Shown here piece after piece: positions 49,693 to 60,989 of a DNA stretch of 64,000 nucleotides. This DNA comes from Physcia stellaris (lineage: Eukaryota > Ascomycota > Lecanoromycetes > Caliciales > Physciaceae). The position numbers and the translations under genes are program-made. Numbering within the stretch: position 1 is the stretch's first letter; every line of letters begins with the position of its first letter. Location: positions 458,828 to 522,827 of the forward strand of contig JABSSW010000034.1 in NCBI GenBank assembly GCA_018902385.1, in the 5' to 3' direction. The notes below the pieces were generated by a model. The model worked only from the letters and a program-made list of their open reading frames with translations. It had not been told where the DNA came from and made no database searches.

Positions 49693-50760
49693 TTTATTCG
49701 ATTTTATATTTAGTTCGAATGCAAAATCGTTATTATTAAATACGTTGAAAAAAACGACGTTTTTTTACATATTTTTACATTGATGACATATTCGAAACAT
49801 ATCGTATTTTCGAAAAACAATAACATCTTTTTGAATGATTTTTTTTTTTCGAATTTTGTGATTTTAAAGACGAATTTTTCTATTCAAATTGAAAATCGAA
49901 ATTATCGAATTCAAAACACTCGATCAATTACATCGAATCGATGAAATCTTGAACATCAAACAAAAATTCATGAATAAAATACGCAATTGATCAGTTTTTC
50001 AAAATGTCATTACGATACGAAATTTTTTAAAAACGATACAATTTATTAAACGTTGAATGTTCAATTTCGATGAAATCGCGAAATCATTACAACGTATTTG
50101 CGACAATAAAATCGAATGACGATAATTCGAATTCGAAAATTTGTTTTTTCAAATTTTGAAAAGATTATGTTTCAATGTAATAAACATGTTTGATCATAAT
50201 TTCACGTTGTTTTGTGAAATTTATACAGACGTTTCAACATACGATGAAAATATTTACATCAATCAATTGCAAAACGATGAAAACAAATTTATATTATATG
50301 ATTGCGTTTCGTTCAATTCAATTCAACGTAATTACGATATTTACAAACGAAAACTGTTCACAATTGTTCATTTTATTAAAAAATACGAACATATTTTTGA
50401 TTCGAAAAATCGAAACACAATTCATATCGATCACAAATCGTTCGTGAAATTCATGAATGCGCAAAAACACGAAAATATTTATGTTCGTTGAATCAACAAA
50501 TTTCGAAATCACAATATTCAAATCAAATACATTGAAAACAAAAAAAATAAAATGATCGACGATTTTTCACGTGTGATTTTCGTCGAAAAAAAGTTTATTT
50601 TTCATGAAAAATGACGAGCTGATTTCGAGTCGTGAATTCGAAAATTCACAAATTTCGTTTTGTGACATTCGAAATCACGCATATATTAATTTTGAACATA
50701 ATATAAATTATCAAAAATTATGATGAAATGTTCGCAAAATCTTGATAATTTTTTTGATTA
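49693..50760 (+). pseudogene. RT end and RNase H remnant of a gypsy element
   Basis: From about 49970 the plus strand (TGA as former Trp) reads IRN(W)SVFQNVITIRNFL, IE(W)R(W)FEFE, then the frame 50141-50491: FTLFCEIYTDVSTYDENIYI, NSIQRNYDIYKRKLFTIVHF, KKYEHIFD and IHIDHKSFVKFMNAQKHENI. These are the RNase H hallmarks (TDAS, RNYSxYxRELxAIV, TDHKPLxxF). Afterwards KKNKMIDDFSRVIF resembles the A-D-x-L-S-R-x-I/V-F end. It starts directly at the LTR of the BIR retroelement, so it was cut by that insertion; its front part may be 33809-36300. Confidence 0.75.
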
Positions 50761-51534
50761 ATGACGAATTTAATTTATTATGTTTTTCGTTTAATTCGAA
50801 AATTTCGTTCATTTTGTTTTGTTTACGTTTTCTGTTTAATTCAAATATTTGTTTGTTTCAAATTTTTTGAATTTATTTGTTGTATTTATTTGTCATTGTT
50901 GTTTCGAAATCACGAATCATTCGAAATATTCGTGAAATTTAACATTGTTCACGTGATTATGATATCAAAATCAATTCGATTTTTTACATTATAATTATAC
51001 ACAATAATATGAATTGTCGTCGACATTGAATAAATCAAATAATATCGTACATCATAAACGTATAATCAATATTAATTCGTTTGAATCGATTGACGATTGT
51101 TTTTTAATCATTTCAAACATTTTCATTTTTTTCATGTAATTCGACATTATTCTTTTTTTTTTCACGAACGTGTTAATTAATTCATCAAGATTTTTATGAA
51201 AATTGATTACGATTTACATTGATTTTTCAGTTGTTGTTTTCGCACGTCATTGATATTTTGTCAAATATTTTTAAATTGTCGAAAAATTTTTTGATTTCGA
51301 ATGTATTTGTTTTCATTATTATTATTATCAATTTTGTATCACATTATCGACGAATTTTTCAAACAAAACGATTTTCGAAAATCAACATAATTCGCGCAAA
51401 TGAACAACGCGAAAAATTAATCGTTTATTGTGATATCGAACGTTTTTTCGTTTTTATATATCGTTTTATTCGACATTTGCAATTTATCGTTCGACATTTT
51501 CGTTTGTGTTGAAAATTAATCAAAATTTGAATAT
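50761..51534. other. Mutated AT-rich DNA, no assignable domain
   Basis: Hydrophobic plus frames (50761-50994, 51219-51512) and shadows, none recognised. The integrase expected after the RNase H remnant is not readable. Confidence 0.35.
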
Positions 51535-53305
51535 TTACGTTTTCGACAAATTTATCACGTTTTTTATCGTTTTTTTCACAGCAATATCGTCATCGATCGT
51601 TTCGACATTTGATTTAAATGTTGTCGTTTGTGTGTTGTTTTTTCTATCAATCGACGAAAAAAAACAAAAAAACGATGAAATTAAAAAAATTGTTTTTTTC
51701 GATTCAATCGAAACAAAATCGTTAATGACATTATTGCTCAATTTTAAATTTGAAATAAACGAAATGCGATTTTGAAATGACACAAATTTTCGAATCGAAT
51801 CACGAAACAATTGATTCGACATCGATCGAATTGAATTTTTGAAATAAAATTTTGTGATTTGTTTGAATTGATTCAAAATTGTCAAAAATTTTAAAATGTA
51901 TTTATGTTTGTTCGATATTGTTGTCGACGTGTTATTTTCATCATTTTTCAATTTGATTCGATTGTGTATCGTTTTGCGAAAATAAATCGTCAATTCGTTT
52001 TGCATTTTTGATTTCAATTTTTTTCATGTCATCATGTATCGATCAAAATTGTTTATTTCGTGATTAACAAAATTTTTCAAAAATGATATAATCGTATTTT
52101 TTTGTTTGATGTTTTCAAATGACATTTTATTTCGAATATTTTCAAACGAATATTCGAATATTGCACAATAAATCATGATAAAAATGAAACACATTAATTT
52201 TAAACGAAAAAAATTGAATAAATTTTTGTTGATTGATTGATTTGTCAAATTTTTATTCGATTTACGATAATATATATCGAATATCGCGTGAACAATAATA
52301 TTCGTAACAAAAAACGATGATTAAAAATTCAAATCAACGTCAAATTTTGACAATGAAAATATGTGTTTTCACGACAAAATTTTGTCAATTTCAATTTTTG
52401 AAAACGTATTTGTGAAAAAAATCAATTGTCAATTCGTGTGAATTTTTCACAATATTGAAATCATAATGAATCAAAACAAAATTTTTGATTTTTGTCATGA
52501 TATAAAATTTGTGCGATTCAATATTGTCGTAAAATTTGTTGTTCGTTAATAATTGTATTTCGTAACGAAAATTTAAATCGAATTTGACGAATTTCAAATT
52601 CGATTGAAATCGCGTCAATTTTCACGACACGATTTTTGTGTCATTTTATTTTTTTCGAATAATGAATTCAAATTCGATTTATGAATTCGTTAAAAACGTT
52701 CGAATTATATTTTGATCAAAATGTTATTCAAATCGATATATTGTTCGATATCATCATGATACGAAATAATTGATGTTTTGATTAATATCGCGCGATAAAT
52801 TAAAATCGATTTGTGTTTCGTTCAAACACGACGATTTAAATTGTTTCAAAAATATTGTTTTTCATTATGATTTTCGAATTCGTCGACAAATTCGTTGACG
52901 TCGAAATTCGCGCGAACATGTTTATTGATATGTGAAAATCGAAAACGTTTTTCGAAAATTGCAAAAATATTACGTGTTACGTTCACGAACATTTGTTTTT
53001 TTTTTATTTCGCGATGAAAATAATGTTTGAATAATATTATCATTTTCATTTTGTATAACGATATTAATTTGATATTCGTGACATTGTCAATTAATTCATT
53101 CATTACGCGTTTGATTTTGCGAAACGATATCAAATTTTCGTCGATTTCGTGAATTTGATATCGCGTGTTTTGTGCGATTTTTAATGATCGTTTGCGACGA
53201 AAAATAAAAAAAATAACGTTTTGATTCGTGATTAAATGTTTGCGTATCGCGAAATTGAAAATGAAAATTCACGTTTTGATTGTTTTCGTCGACGCGTGTG
53301 TTCAT
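51535..53305 (-). pseudogene. Unclassified mutated coding region
   Basis: Minus frames 53305-53096, 53133-52846, 52618-52391, 52248-52024 and 52017-51535 are collinear and similar in composition, so they probably form one former gene. The fragment FKHYFHREIKKKQMFVNVTR and, in the 160-codon frame, ITKFYFKNSIRSMSNQLFRD look like genuine protein, but I cannot name the family. It could be an accessory gene of the Plavaka-type element to the right or a separate transposon. Confidence 0.35.
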
Positions 53306-54085
53306 TTCGTTTGAAATTTTTTGATTTTGTGCGTAATATCAATAATTATCAATATTGTTTTTTGTCAAATCAATAAAATACAACGTATCAATTGAAATGA
53401 ACGCGTCAAAATTTTAAATTGAAACAACGTTTTTCGTTTTTTTGCAATGAAATTATTAAAAAACATAATTGTGTTTGATCAAACACGACGAAAAAATATG
53501 TAAAATATATCGTAAAATATGTCGCGTGATGTGTGATTTCGATAATTTTTTATTGAATAATTTAAAACAAAAAATGATAAATTGTTCGTGTATAATAAAA
53601 AAATAAAAAAAAAAACGAATTTATTTTTTTTAAAACGAAACGATAAACAAATGTTCAAATTTCGCGTTTTTAATGACAACATCACGATCAAAAATTTTTC
53701 GTTAATCGTTAAAAATCGTTAAAATCGATTGCATCGATTAAATTATTTTAACGCGCAAATGAAAATTTTTGTTTTTTAATCGTTATAACGTGTTTTTCAC
53801 GCGTTGTTATAATTTTGATCGTTGTAAATTTTAATTTTGAATAATATGTCGTTTTTTTTTTACATATGATTCATTTTTTTAATGACATTCGTTGTAATCA
53901 AAATATCGTATCAAAATTGTCATTCGTTATAATAAATGATGAACGTGACGTCAAATTAATTTATTTTAACGAAATCGCAAATTTCAAATTACAACGATTT
54001 TTTTTTTTTCATTATTTTTTACATTATTTTTGTATATCATCGTTTCGATCGAAATAATCATTTTAATGTCAACGAAATTCAAAAT
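53306..54085. other. Mutated AT-rich DNA, no gene
   Basis: No frame of note. Around 53697-53830 there are short repeats of CGTTAAAAATCGTTAAAA type and an imperfect palindrome (AATCGTTATAACGTG...CACGCGTTGTTAT). Confidence 0.35.
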
Positions 54086-54382
54086 TTGTGTCAACAATTC
54101 AAAAAATTAAAAAAATTGAAACGACGAATGCAAATATTGAAAACGCGTATCGAAAATTTCAATGTTGTAAAATCGAAATATCGATCGATGAAAAAATTGC
54201 AAAAACGTGTCGAAACGATGAAAAATCGTTTCGAAAAAATGAAACATTGTTTTCAAACATTGAATGAAATAATGACGATTTTGCAAAAATTGATCATTTT
54301 TTTGATTGAAAATACACAAATTGTCGAAAATTGTGCGAAATATGTTGTGCGTCGAATCGATTTGTTTGATAACAATGTGTAA
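54086..54382 (+). pseudogene. Coiled-coil ORF (98 aa), mutated
   Basis: Lys/Arg/Leu heptad-like sequence (LKKLKRRMQILKTRIENFNV, KKLQKRVETMKNRFEKMKHC) ending VVRRIDLFDNNV. It lacks Trp, Gly and Pro. No partner or family is recognised; part of an unclassified mutated element. Confidence 0.35.
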
Positions 54383-55725
54383 TTTTACGAAATAAATTGA
54401 ATATTGATATCAACATTTTTGACGCATTGATTTGAATTGTTTTAATTCAAATTGAATTTGTATCAATAATTTTAACATATAAATTCGAATCGAATTGATT
54501 TAAATTTGATTTGATCATTGATCGCAATTCAATTCGATTTTCGATTGTAATTAAATTTTCAATCAAAAATCGTTTTGCGTTTTTTTCGATTGTTCGTCGT
54601 CACGATATTTCGCGTCATTTTTTTTGTCACAATTAACGTTGACAAAAATCATTTGAAAATTTTTTTTGAATTCGACGATTCATGAAAATTTTTTTTTAAA
54701 AAATTTTTGTTCGACATTGAATATTCAATGACGATCGTTTTTGCATTTGTTTTTGTTTCGAAAAATTTTTTGATAAATTTTGTGCAAATTACAATGTGAT
54801 TAATAATGATTTCAAATGTCATTCAAAATTTGCATCGTATTTTCGTTAAATAAATCAATCGTAAAAAAAATGCGAATCAAATTCAAACAATACATTTCAA
54901 ACAAAACGATTTTTCAAAATCGAATCGAATTACATCATTGTTTTTTATTGTTTTTCAATTTGTAATAAATAATTTTTGTAACGAAATCGAATTTCAATTT
55001 TTTTTTCAACATTTTCATAAATAATTCAAATTTCAAATCGTTCATCGTTATGTTAACAAATGATATGTCGATGTTAATCAATTTTCGCATTTTGCATTTC
55101 ATGTTTATAATTTTTTTTCGACGTTTACAATTAATAATGATTTGATCGAATTGAAAAAAAAATTTTTGTGATTTTAAAATTGAAAAAAAAATCATCACGT
55201 TTTCTTTTTTTTTTGTTGTTGTTACATTTTTGTGTTCAATGAACAAAACACGTTTCAATTCATGTTTTAGAAACGTCACGAAAAACATTTTCGAATCGTT
55301 CGATAAATCGATCGAAAATCGATTGCAATTTTGTTTTAACGATGACGTTGTTTATTTTGTCGTCAACAAATGTGTAAATTGCAATTTCGATATTCAACAC
55401 AACATTAATTTTTTTGTACATCGTCTCGTTTATATTCAAATTTCGTTGAATGCGTTCATTCGATCAATAATCGACGATTATTTTTTGTCAATTTTTTTCG
55501 CGAAACATGATGATAACAATCATGAAAAATTTAATAAACAATGAATTAATTTGATTTTGTCGAAACAATCGACATTTTATCAAACAAATAAATTTCAATC
55601 GATGATCACGTCAAAAATATGTTACGTTTTTGTTCAAAAACACATCGTTTCGAAAATTGAAAAAAATAACGCGAATTTGAATGACAAATTTTTTCGAACG
55701 CGTGATGACAAAAAATCGTCGTTGA
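54383..55725. other. Mutated AT-rich DNA
   Basis: Frames at 55288-54935 (minus), 55230-55544 and 55551-55766 (plus) overlap on both strands and show no domain. The segment NKCVNCNFDIQHN at about 55369-55408 may be a remnant of a Cys-rich site. Confidence 0.3.
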
Positions 55726-57046
55726 ATGTTTATCGAAACGTGTTTTTCGTTAATGTTGTTTATTGATAATTTTTTCATTTCAAAAACAATCGTTCAATTT
55801 ATATTTTTCACGTTCATCGATTTTCAAATAAACGATTTTATTGATAAAATCGTCATTTCATCAATTTCGCATTTTTTTTTCGATTTTTTTTCATGTTTTC
55901 GCATTTGTCGCGATTTTATTTTCGTTTTTTATGCAATTTTTGACATCGAACTAAATGTTTTTAATTTCAATATTTTGAAAATTTAACGATTTTTGATTCA
56001 TTGATGCGAACAAATGTTCATCATCGTTTTTTTTTTCAATTATTACGTCATGAAAATTGAAACGCATTATAACAACAAAAAATAAATGTATCAATTGAAT
56101 TTAATTGTCGTGATTGTTGTTTTTTCAAAATTTCAAATTTTGTGACGAAAAAAAAAAAAAAAAATTGTGCGATGAAAAATGAATTTCAAAATGATTTTTT
56201 TATTGTTTTCGAATTTTTTTGAATTGTATTTGTTTTTTGATGATTCGCATGAATAAATGAAACAAATTTCAAAACATGAAACATGTCGATCGATTTCATC
56301 GATTTGTATTTAACAATGTTGAATTTTTTATTTTCAATTTATTTTTTTATTCACACAAACAATATCACGATTCAATTCGACGAAAATTTTCAATTATTTC
56401 AACGATGTCGTATGTTTCGTTTTTGTTTATTCATTTATTCATATTGTCAACATCATACGTCAATTTTTTCGTCGAATTTCGAAATGAATATAACGACAAA
56501 TTCGACAAACACGCGTTGTCGTCACAATGAATTTTATTTTCAAAACAATGACGAATATGATTTTGTTGATTTTTTTTTTTTTTTTTTTCACATTGTTGTA
56601 TTCATTTTTCGAAATAAAATTCAATTCATGTTTCGATCGTGATTTTGTTCGATTTTTTTCAACGTAAATGATTTCATTGACGTCATTATTTTTCATCAAT
56701 CGTTCAATTTTTTTTGCAACAATTTTTTAAAATTTCACATTTGTTACGATTTACGCAATTTTTGATTTCGAAATAAACGTTTATATTTCAATATCTTGAA
56801 ATTTTAACGATTTTCGATCAATTGATGCGAACAAATGTTTTTCAACATGTACATCGTCATTATCGTGAACGCAATTTTCTTTCATTGAACATTTTTTCGT
56901 TTGTTCGTCAATCAAATTATTCGTTTCGAAATTATTCGAATCATGAAAAACGCAACGATTCGAAATGAAATTGATTATATTTATACGATCGTTGCGATTT
57001 TGAATATTATTTATTTTTTCATGTCAATTATTCATACGATTTTTTC

Positions 57047-57436
57047 ATGTTTGAATATGCGTTTATCGTTGTTTTATTCGTTGTTTCGTTTTTTTCGATT
57101 CATTTTTTCGAAATTTATTTTGATTTCGAATGTGACACGAAAATGATCATTGAAACGATAAAAAATGTGATTCGTTTTCGAAACATTTTTGTCGAATTGA
57201 TTTTAATGAATGTCGTGACGTTCATGTTGAACATAATTTTCGTTCGTGTCGTTAAATTTTCGTTGTCGTCAAAAATCAAAATTTTCATGATCGAAACGAT
57301 TTGCAATTCGCAAAATTGTCGACAAATCATTCGTTCGCGTTTCATCGAATTTTTATTTTTGTTTGACGTGATTATCGCACAACGAATGTTAATCAATGTT
57401 TTTTTCAAAAATCAAACGCATATTTTGCAAACATGA
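57047..57436 (+). pseudogene. Unknown protein in the tandem array, copy 1
   Basis: 129-codon frame with FEIYFDFECDTKMIIETIKN, VIRFRNIFVELILMN and CNSQNCRQIIRSRF, ending QTHILQT. Its sister at 58752-59243 matches along the whole length, including the Cys residues of ECDT and CNSQNC, so the frame was once a real protein. Family unknown. Confidence 0.45.
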
Positions 57437-58751
57437 ATGAATTTCGTCGTTTCAAACGACAAATTCATGATAAATGTTTTTCATTTTTTTCGCATTTTCG
57501 AAATCGAATGATTATGTTCAATTTCGATTTTTCGTCGTCAAAATTTGAAAAATTTGAATTTGTTCGAAATCGACGTTCACGAATTTCAATTTGCAAAAAA
57601 AAAATATGAAAAAAAACGCGCGAACACGTTCGACGATTGATTCAAACGATCGATTTTTTCATTGAAAACGATATGTCGTTTCAAAAATTTTCAATAAAAA
57701 AATTTTTACGAACAAACGAAAATGAATGAAATCGTGAATAATTGCGCGAAATTTTTTGTATTTCAACAAAAAAATTTTGTTTTTGATCGAACGCAATTTT
57801 TTTTTACAAAATTACGTGTCGAAAACGAAAATTCATTACATGAACGAAAATTATGTGCATCAATTTGATTTGATCGCGATAATTGTGATTTTTTTCAAAA
57901 ATTCAAATTTTGTAACAATGAAAAAACAATGAAAAAATTTGATTTGAAAATTTGAATGAAAAATGATTTTTTTATTTTTTATTGAATTTTTTTGTATGTA
58001 TTTTTTTTGCAATTTTAATAATTCGCATAAATAGTTTTCAAAACATGAAACATGTTGATAAATTTCATTGATTCGTATTCGACAATGTTTTGTTTTTTAT
58101 TTTCAATTTATTTTTTTATTTACATAAACAACATTACGATTCAATTCGACGACAATTTTCAATTATTTCAACGATGTTGTATATTTCGATTTTGATTGTT
58201 CATTTATTCATATCATTCACATCAAAAAAACAATTTTTTCGTTGAATTTCGCAATGAATATGACGACAAATTCGACAAACACGCGTTGTCGTCGCAATGA
58301 ATTTCATTTTCATGACAATGACACGTATGAATTCGTCGATTTTTTTTTCATTTGTTCATTTCAATTTTTTTATTCATTTTTTCACATACATCATAGTTTT
58401 TTTTTTGAATTCAAAAATTTTCAAATAAACGATTTTATTGATGATGTAACATTTCATCAATTTTTGATTTTTTTTACAACATTGTTTTTGAAACATAATT
58501 ATTTCGATTTGATTTTTGTTGTTATTTTTTTCAATTATTATTTTCATTTCAGACTTTTCAACATCGAAATAAATGTTTTTAATTTCAATATTTCGAAATT
58601 TTGAAAATGTTCGATTAATCGATGAAAACAAATGTTCATCAACGACGATATTAACGACGACATTATGAACATCATCAAAACAATTTTCGCAAATTGATTA
58701 TTTTTTAAATTTGCAATCGTCGACGTTTTCGTTTCGATAATTGTCATAAAA

Positions 58752-59243
58752 ATGAAACACGCAATGATTCGCAATGATAAAAAACACATTTTTACGATCG
58801 TCAAATTTTTGAATGTCGTTTATGTTCAACATGTCAATAAATTTTACGACATTTTCATGTTTGATCATGTATTTATTGTCGATTTATTCGTTGTTTCGTT
58901 GTTTTTCATTCATTTCGTCGAAATTTATTTTGACATCGAATGTGACACAAAAAACATCGTTGAAATCGTGAAAAATGTAATTCAATTTCGAAACATTTTT
59001 GTCGAATTGATTTTGATGAATGCAATGCGAATCATGTTAAACATAATTTTCGATCGTTTCGTTAAATTTACGTTGTCGTTTGAAATCAAAATTATTTTGA
59101 TCGAAATTTTTTGCAATTCGCAAAATTGTCGAAAACAAATTCGTTTTCAATTGTTCATTTTTTTTTTGTTCGATTTGATGATCGTTCAACGAATTTTATT
59201 GATCGTTTCGTTTAAAAAACAATCGCATACGTTACGAACGTGA
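58752..59243 (+). pseudogene. Unknown protein in the tandem array, copy 2
   Basis: 163-codon frame homologous to 57047-57436: VEIYFDIECDTKNIVEIVKN, VIQFRNIFVELILMN, CNSQNCRKQIRFQL and QSHTLRT. The extra N-terminal part is also present in copy 1 but in another frame. Confidence 0.45.
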
Positions 59244-60281
59244 ATGAATTTGATCGCGTCGAACGACAAATTGATAATAAACATTTGTCATTTTTGTCGC
59301 GTTTTCGAAATCGAATGAATTTGTTCAAAAACAATTTTGATTTTTTTTGATTTGTTTTTTATGAACGCATTCGAACGCGAAATTCACGATTTTCAAATAA
59401 CAAAAAAAACATTGTGAAATGTCGCGCGAAAACATGTCAATCGTTTGATCAAAACGATTGAATTGCAAATTGAAAACAACATATCAATTTAACGAATTGC
59501 GATGAAAAACGAAATGACGAATAAACACGATTGAATGCAATCGTGAATGATTGCTCGAAATTTTTTATATTTAATCAAAAAATCTTTGTTTTTGAACGAG
59601 CGCGTTTTTTTTTTCAAAATTACGTGATCGAAATCAAAACACATTACGAAAATGAGAATTTTTTGTATCAACACGATATGATCGCAATGATTGTGATTTT
59701 TTTCAGAAAATTCAATTTCGAGACGATGAAAAAAAAAAAAAAAATTTTGATATGAAAAATGAATTTCGAAATGAGTTATTATTTTTCAAATTTTTTTGTT
59801 TGTATTTATTTTTTTCACATGTTTATTATTTTGCATAAATAATTGAAACGAATTTCAATACATGAAACATGTCGATCGATTTCATTGATTCGAATTTGAC
59901 AAAATTTTGATTTCGCAATTTATTCATTTATTTATACAAACATCATCACGAAATCAACAAAACGACAATTTTCGATTTTTTCGATTATTTTTCATTTTTT
60001 GTTTTTTGTCAATTCAATCATTCGTATCGTCAACATCACAAATCAATTCGTTCGTCAAATTTCGATATCGAAATGACGAACAAATTCAAAAACAAATGTT
60101 GTCGTTTCGAATTGTGAATATGTTTGAATGAATTCGAATCGATTAATTTTTTCAAATTGATTTCGAAAATTTGCAATTCGACAATTAACGCAATCGCGTA
60201 AAAATCAACAACAACATTATCGTGATTCGCATGATCATTTGTCGATTCATTCACGCAATAAACATTGAATAAATGATTCAA

Positions 60282-60989
60282 TGAAAATTATTGTTTGCAT
60301 TGATATAACAAAAAATATCAAATCGAACACACACGCAAATTCGTTTATATATTTTATTCGAATTGTCAATGTTATTGTTGATTCGAACACGCGTGTTTTC
60401 AAAAATTCGTGTGTCATTGTTTGTTTGATATTTGATCGTTCGATTTCGATTTTTTTTGTATTGTTTTTTGCGAAACGACGCAAAAATTTAATAATCGAAA
60501 AATTTTGTTGTGTACGATGATTATCAACAAAACATCACGATATTTTCGACAAAAACACAAATACGATTGAAAAAAATGAATGATTGACGATGTAACAATT
60601 GTATTTTTGTCGCGTCGAAATTTAAATCATGATCAAAACACGTCAAATTTTGTCGTGAAATTTATGACGCGATCGCGACGATTCAATCACGCAAAAAAAT
60701 GTTGAAATTTACAAAAAAATCAATTGTATTCGCATCGATGTTAAAACAATTTCAAAAATTGACGCGAAAACAAATTTCGAAAAATACAAATGAAAATCAA
60801 ATTTCGACAAACGTCAACAATGTATCGAAATTGTATGAAAATGATCATGAAACGAAAAATCGTTGAAACAAAACAATAACATACGAACAAATCATTGACA
60901 AAAAAATTGAAACATCGTATGTCAATATCGACATAACTCAAAAATTCAAAAATTTTAATGAACATTACGTCGTCATTCATCATTTTTTT
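60282..60989. other. Mutated DNA between the array and the transposase
   Basis: No confident domain; plus-strand sequence may encode the N-terminal part of the transposase. Minus ORFs are shadows. Confidence 0.3.

Larger units (their letters stand above)
55726..60281 (+). repeat. Tandem array of about 1.8-kb units (three copies plus a partial)
   Basis: The landmark CATGAAACATGT(C/T)GAT lies at about 56274, 58045 and 59862 (spacing about 1770 and 1815). Further shared blocks are CAAATTCGACAAACACGCGT with its flank (56498, 58267), a segment starting TTTCAAATAAACGATTTTAT (55822, 58418) and a coding trace (57047-57436 and 58752-59243). The first, partial copy ends near 55990. All copies carry the same type of mutation. 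Confidence 0.65.
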
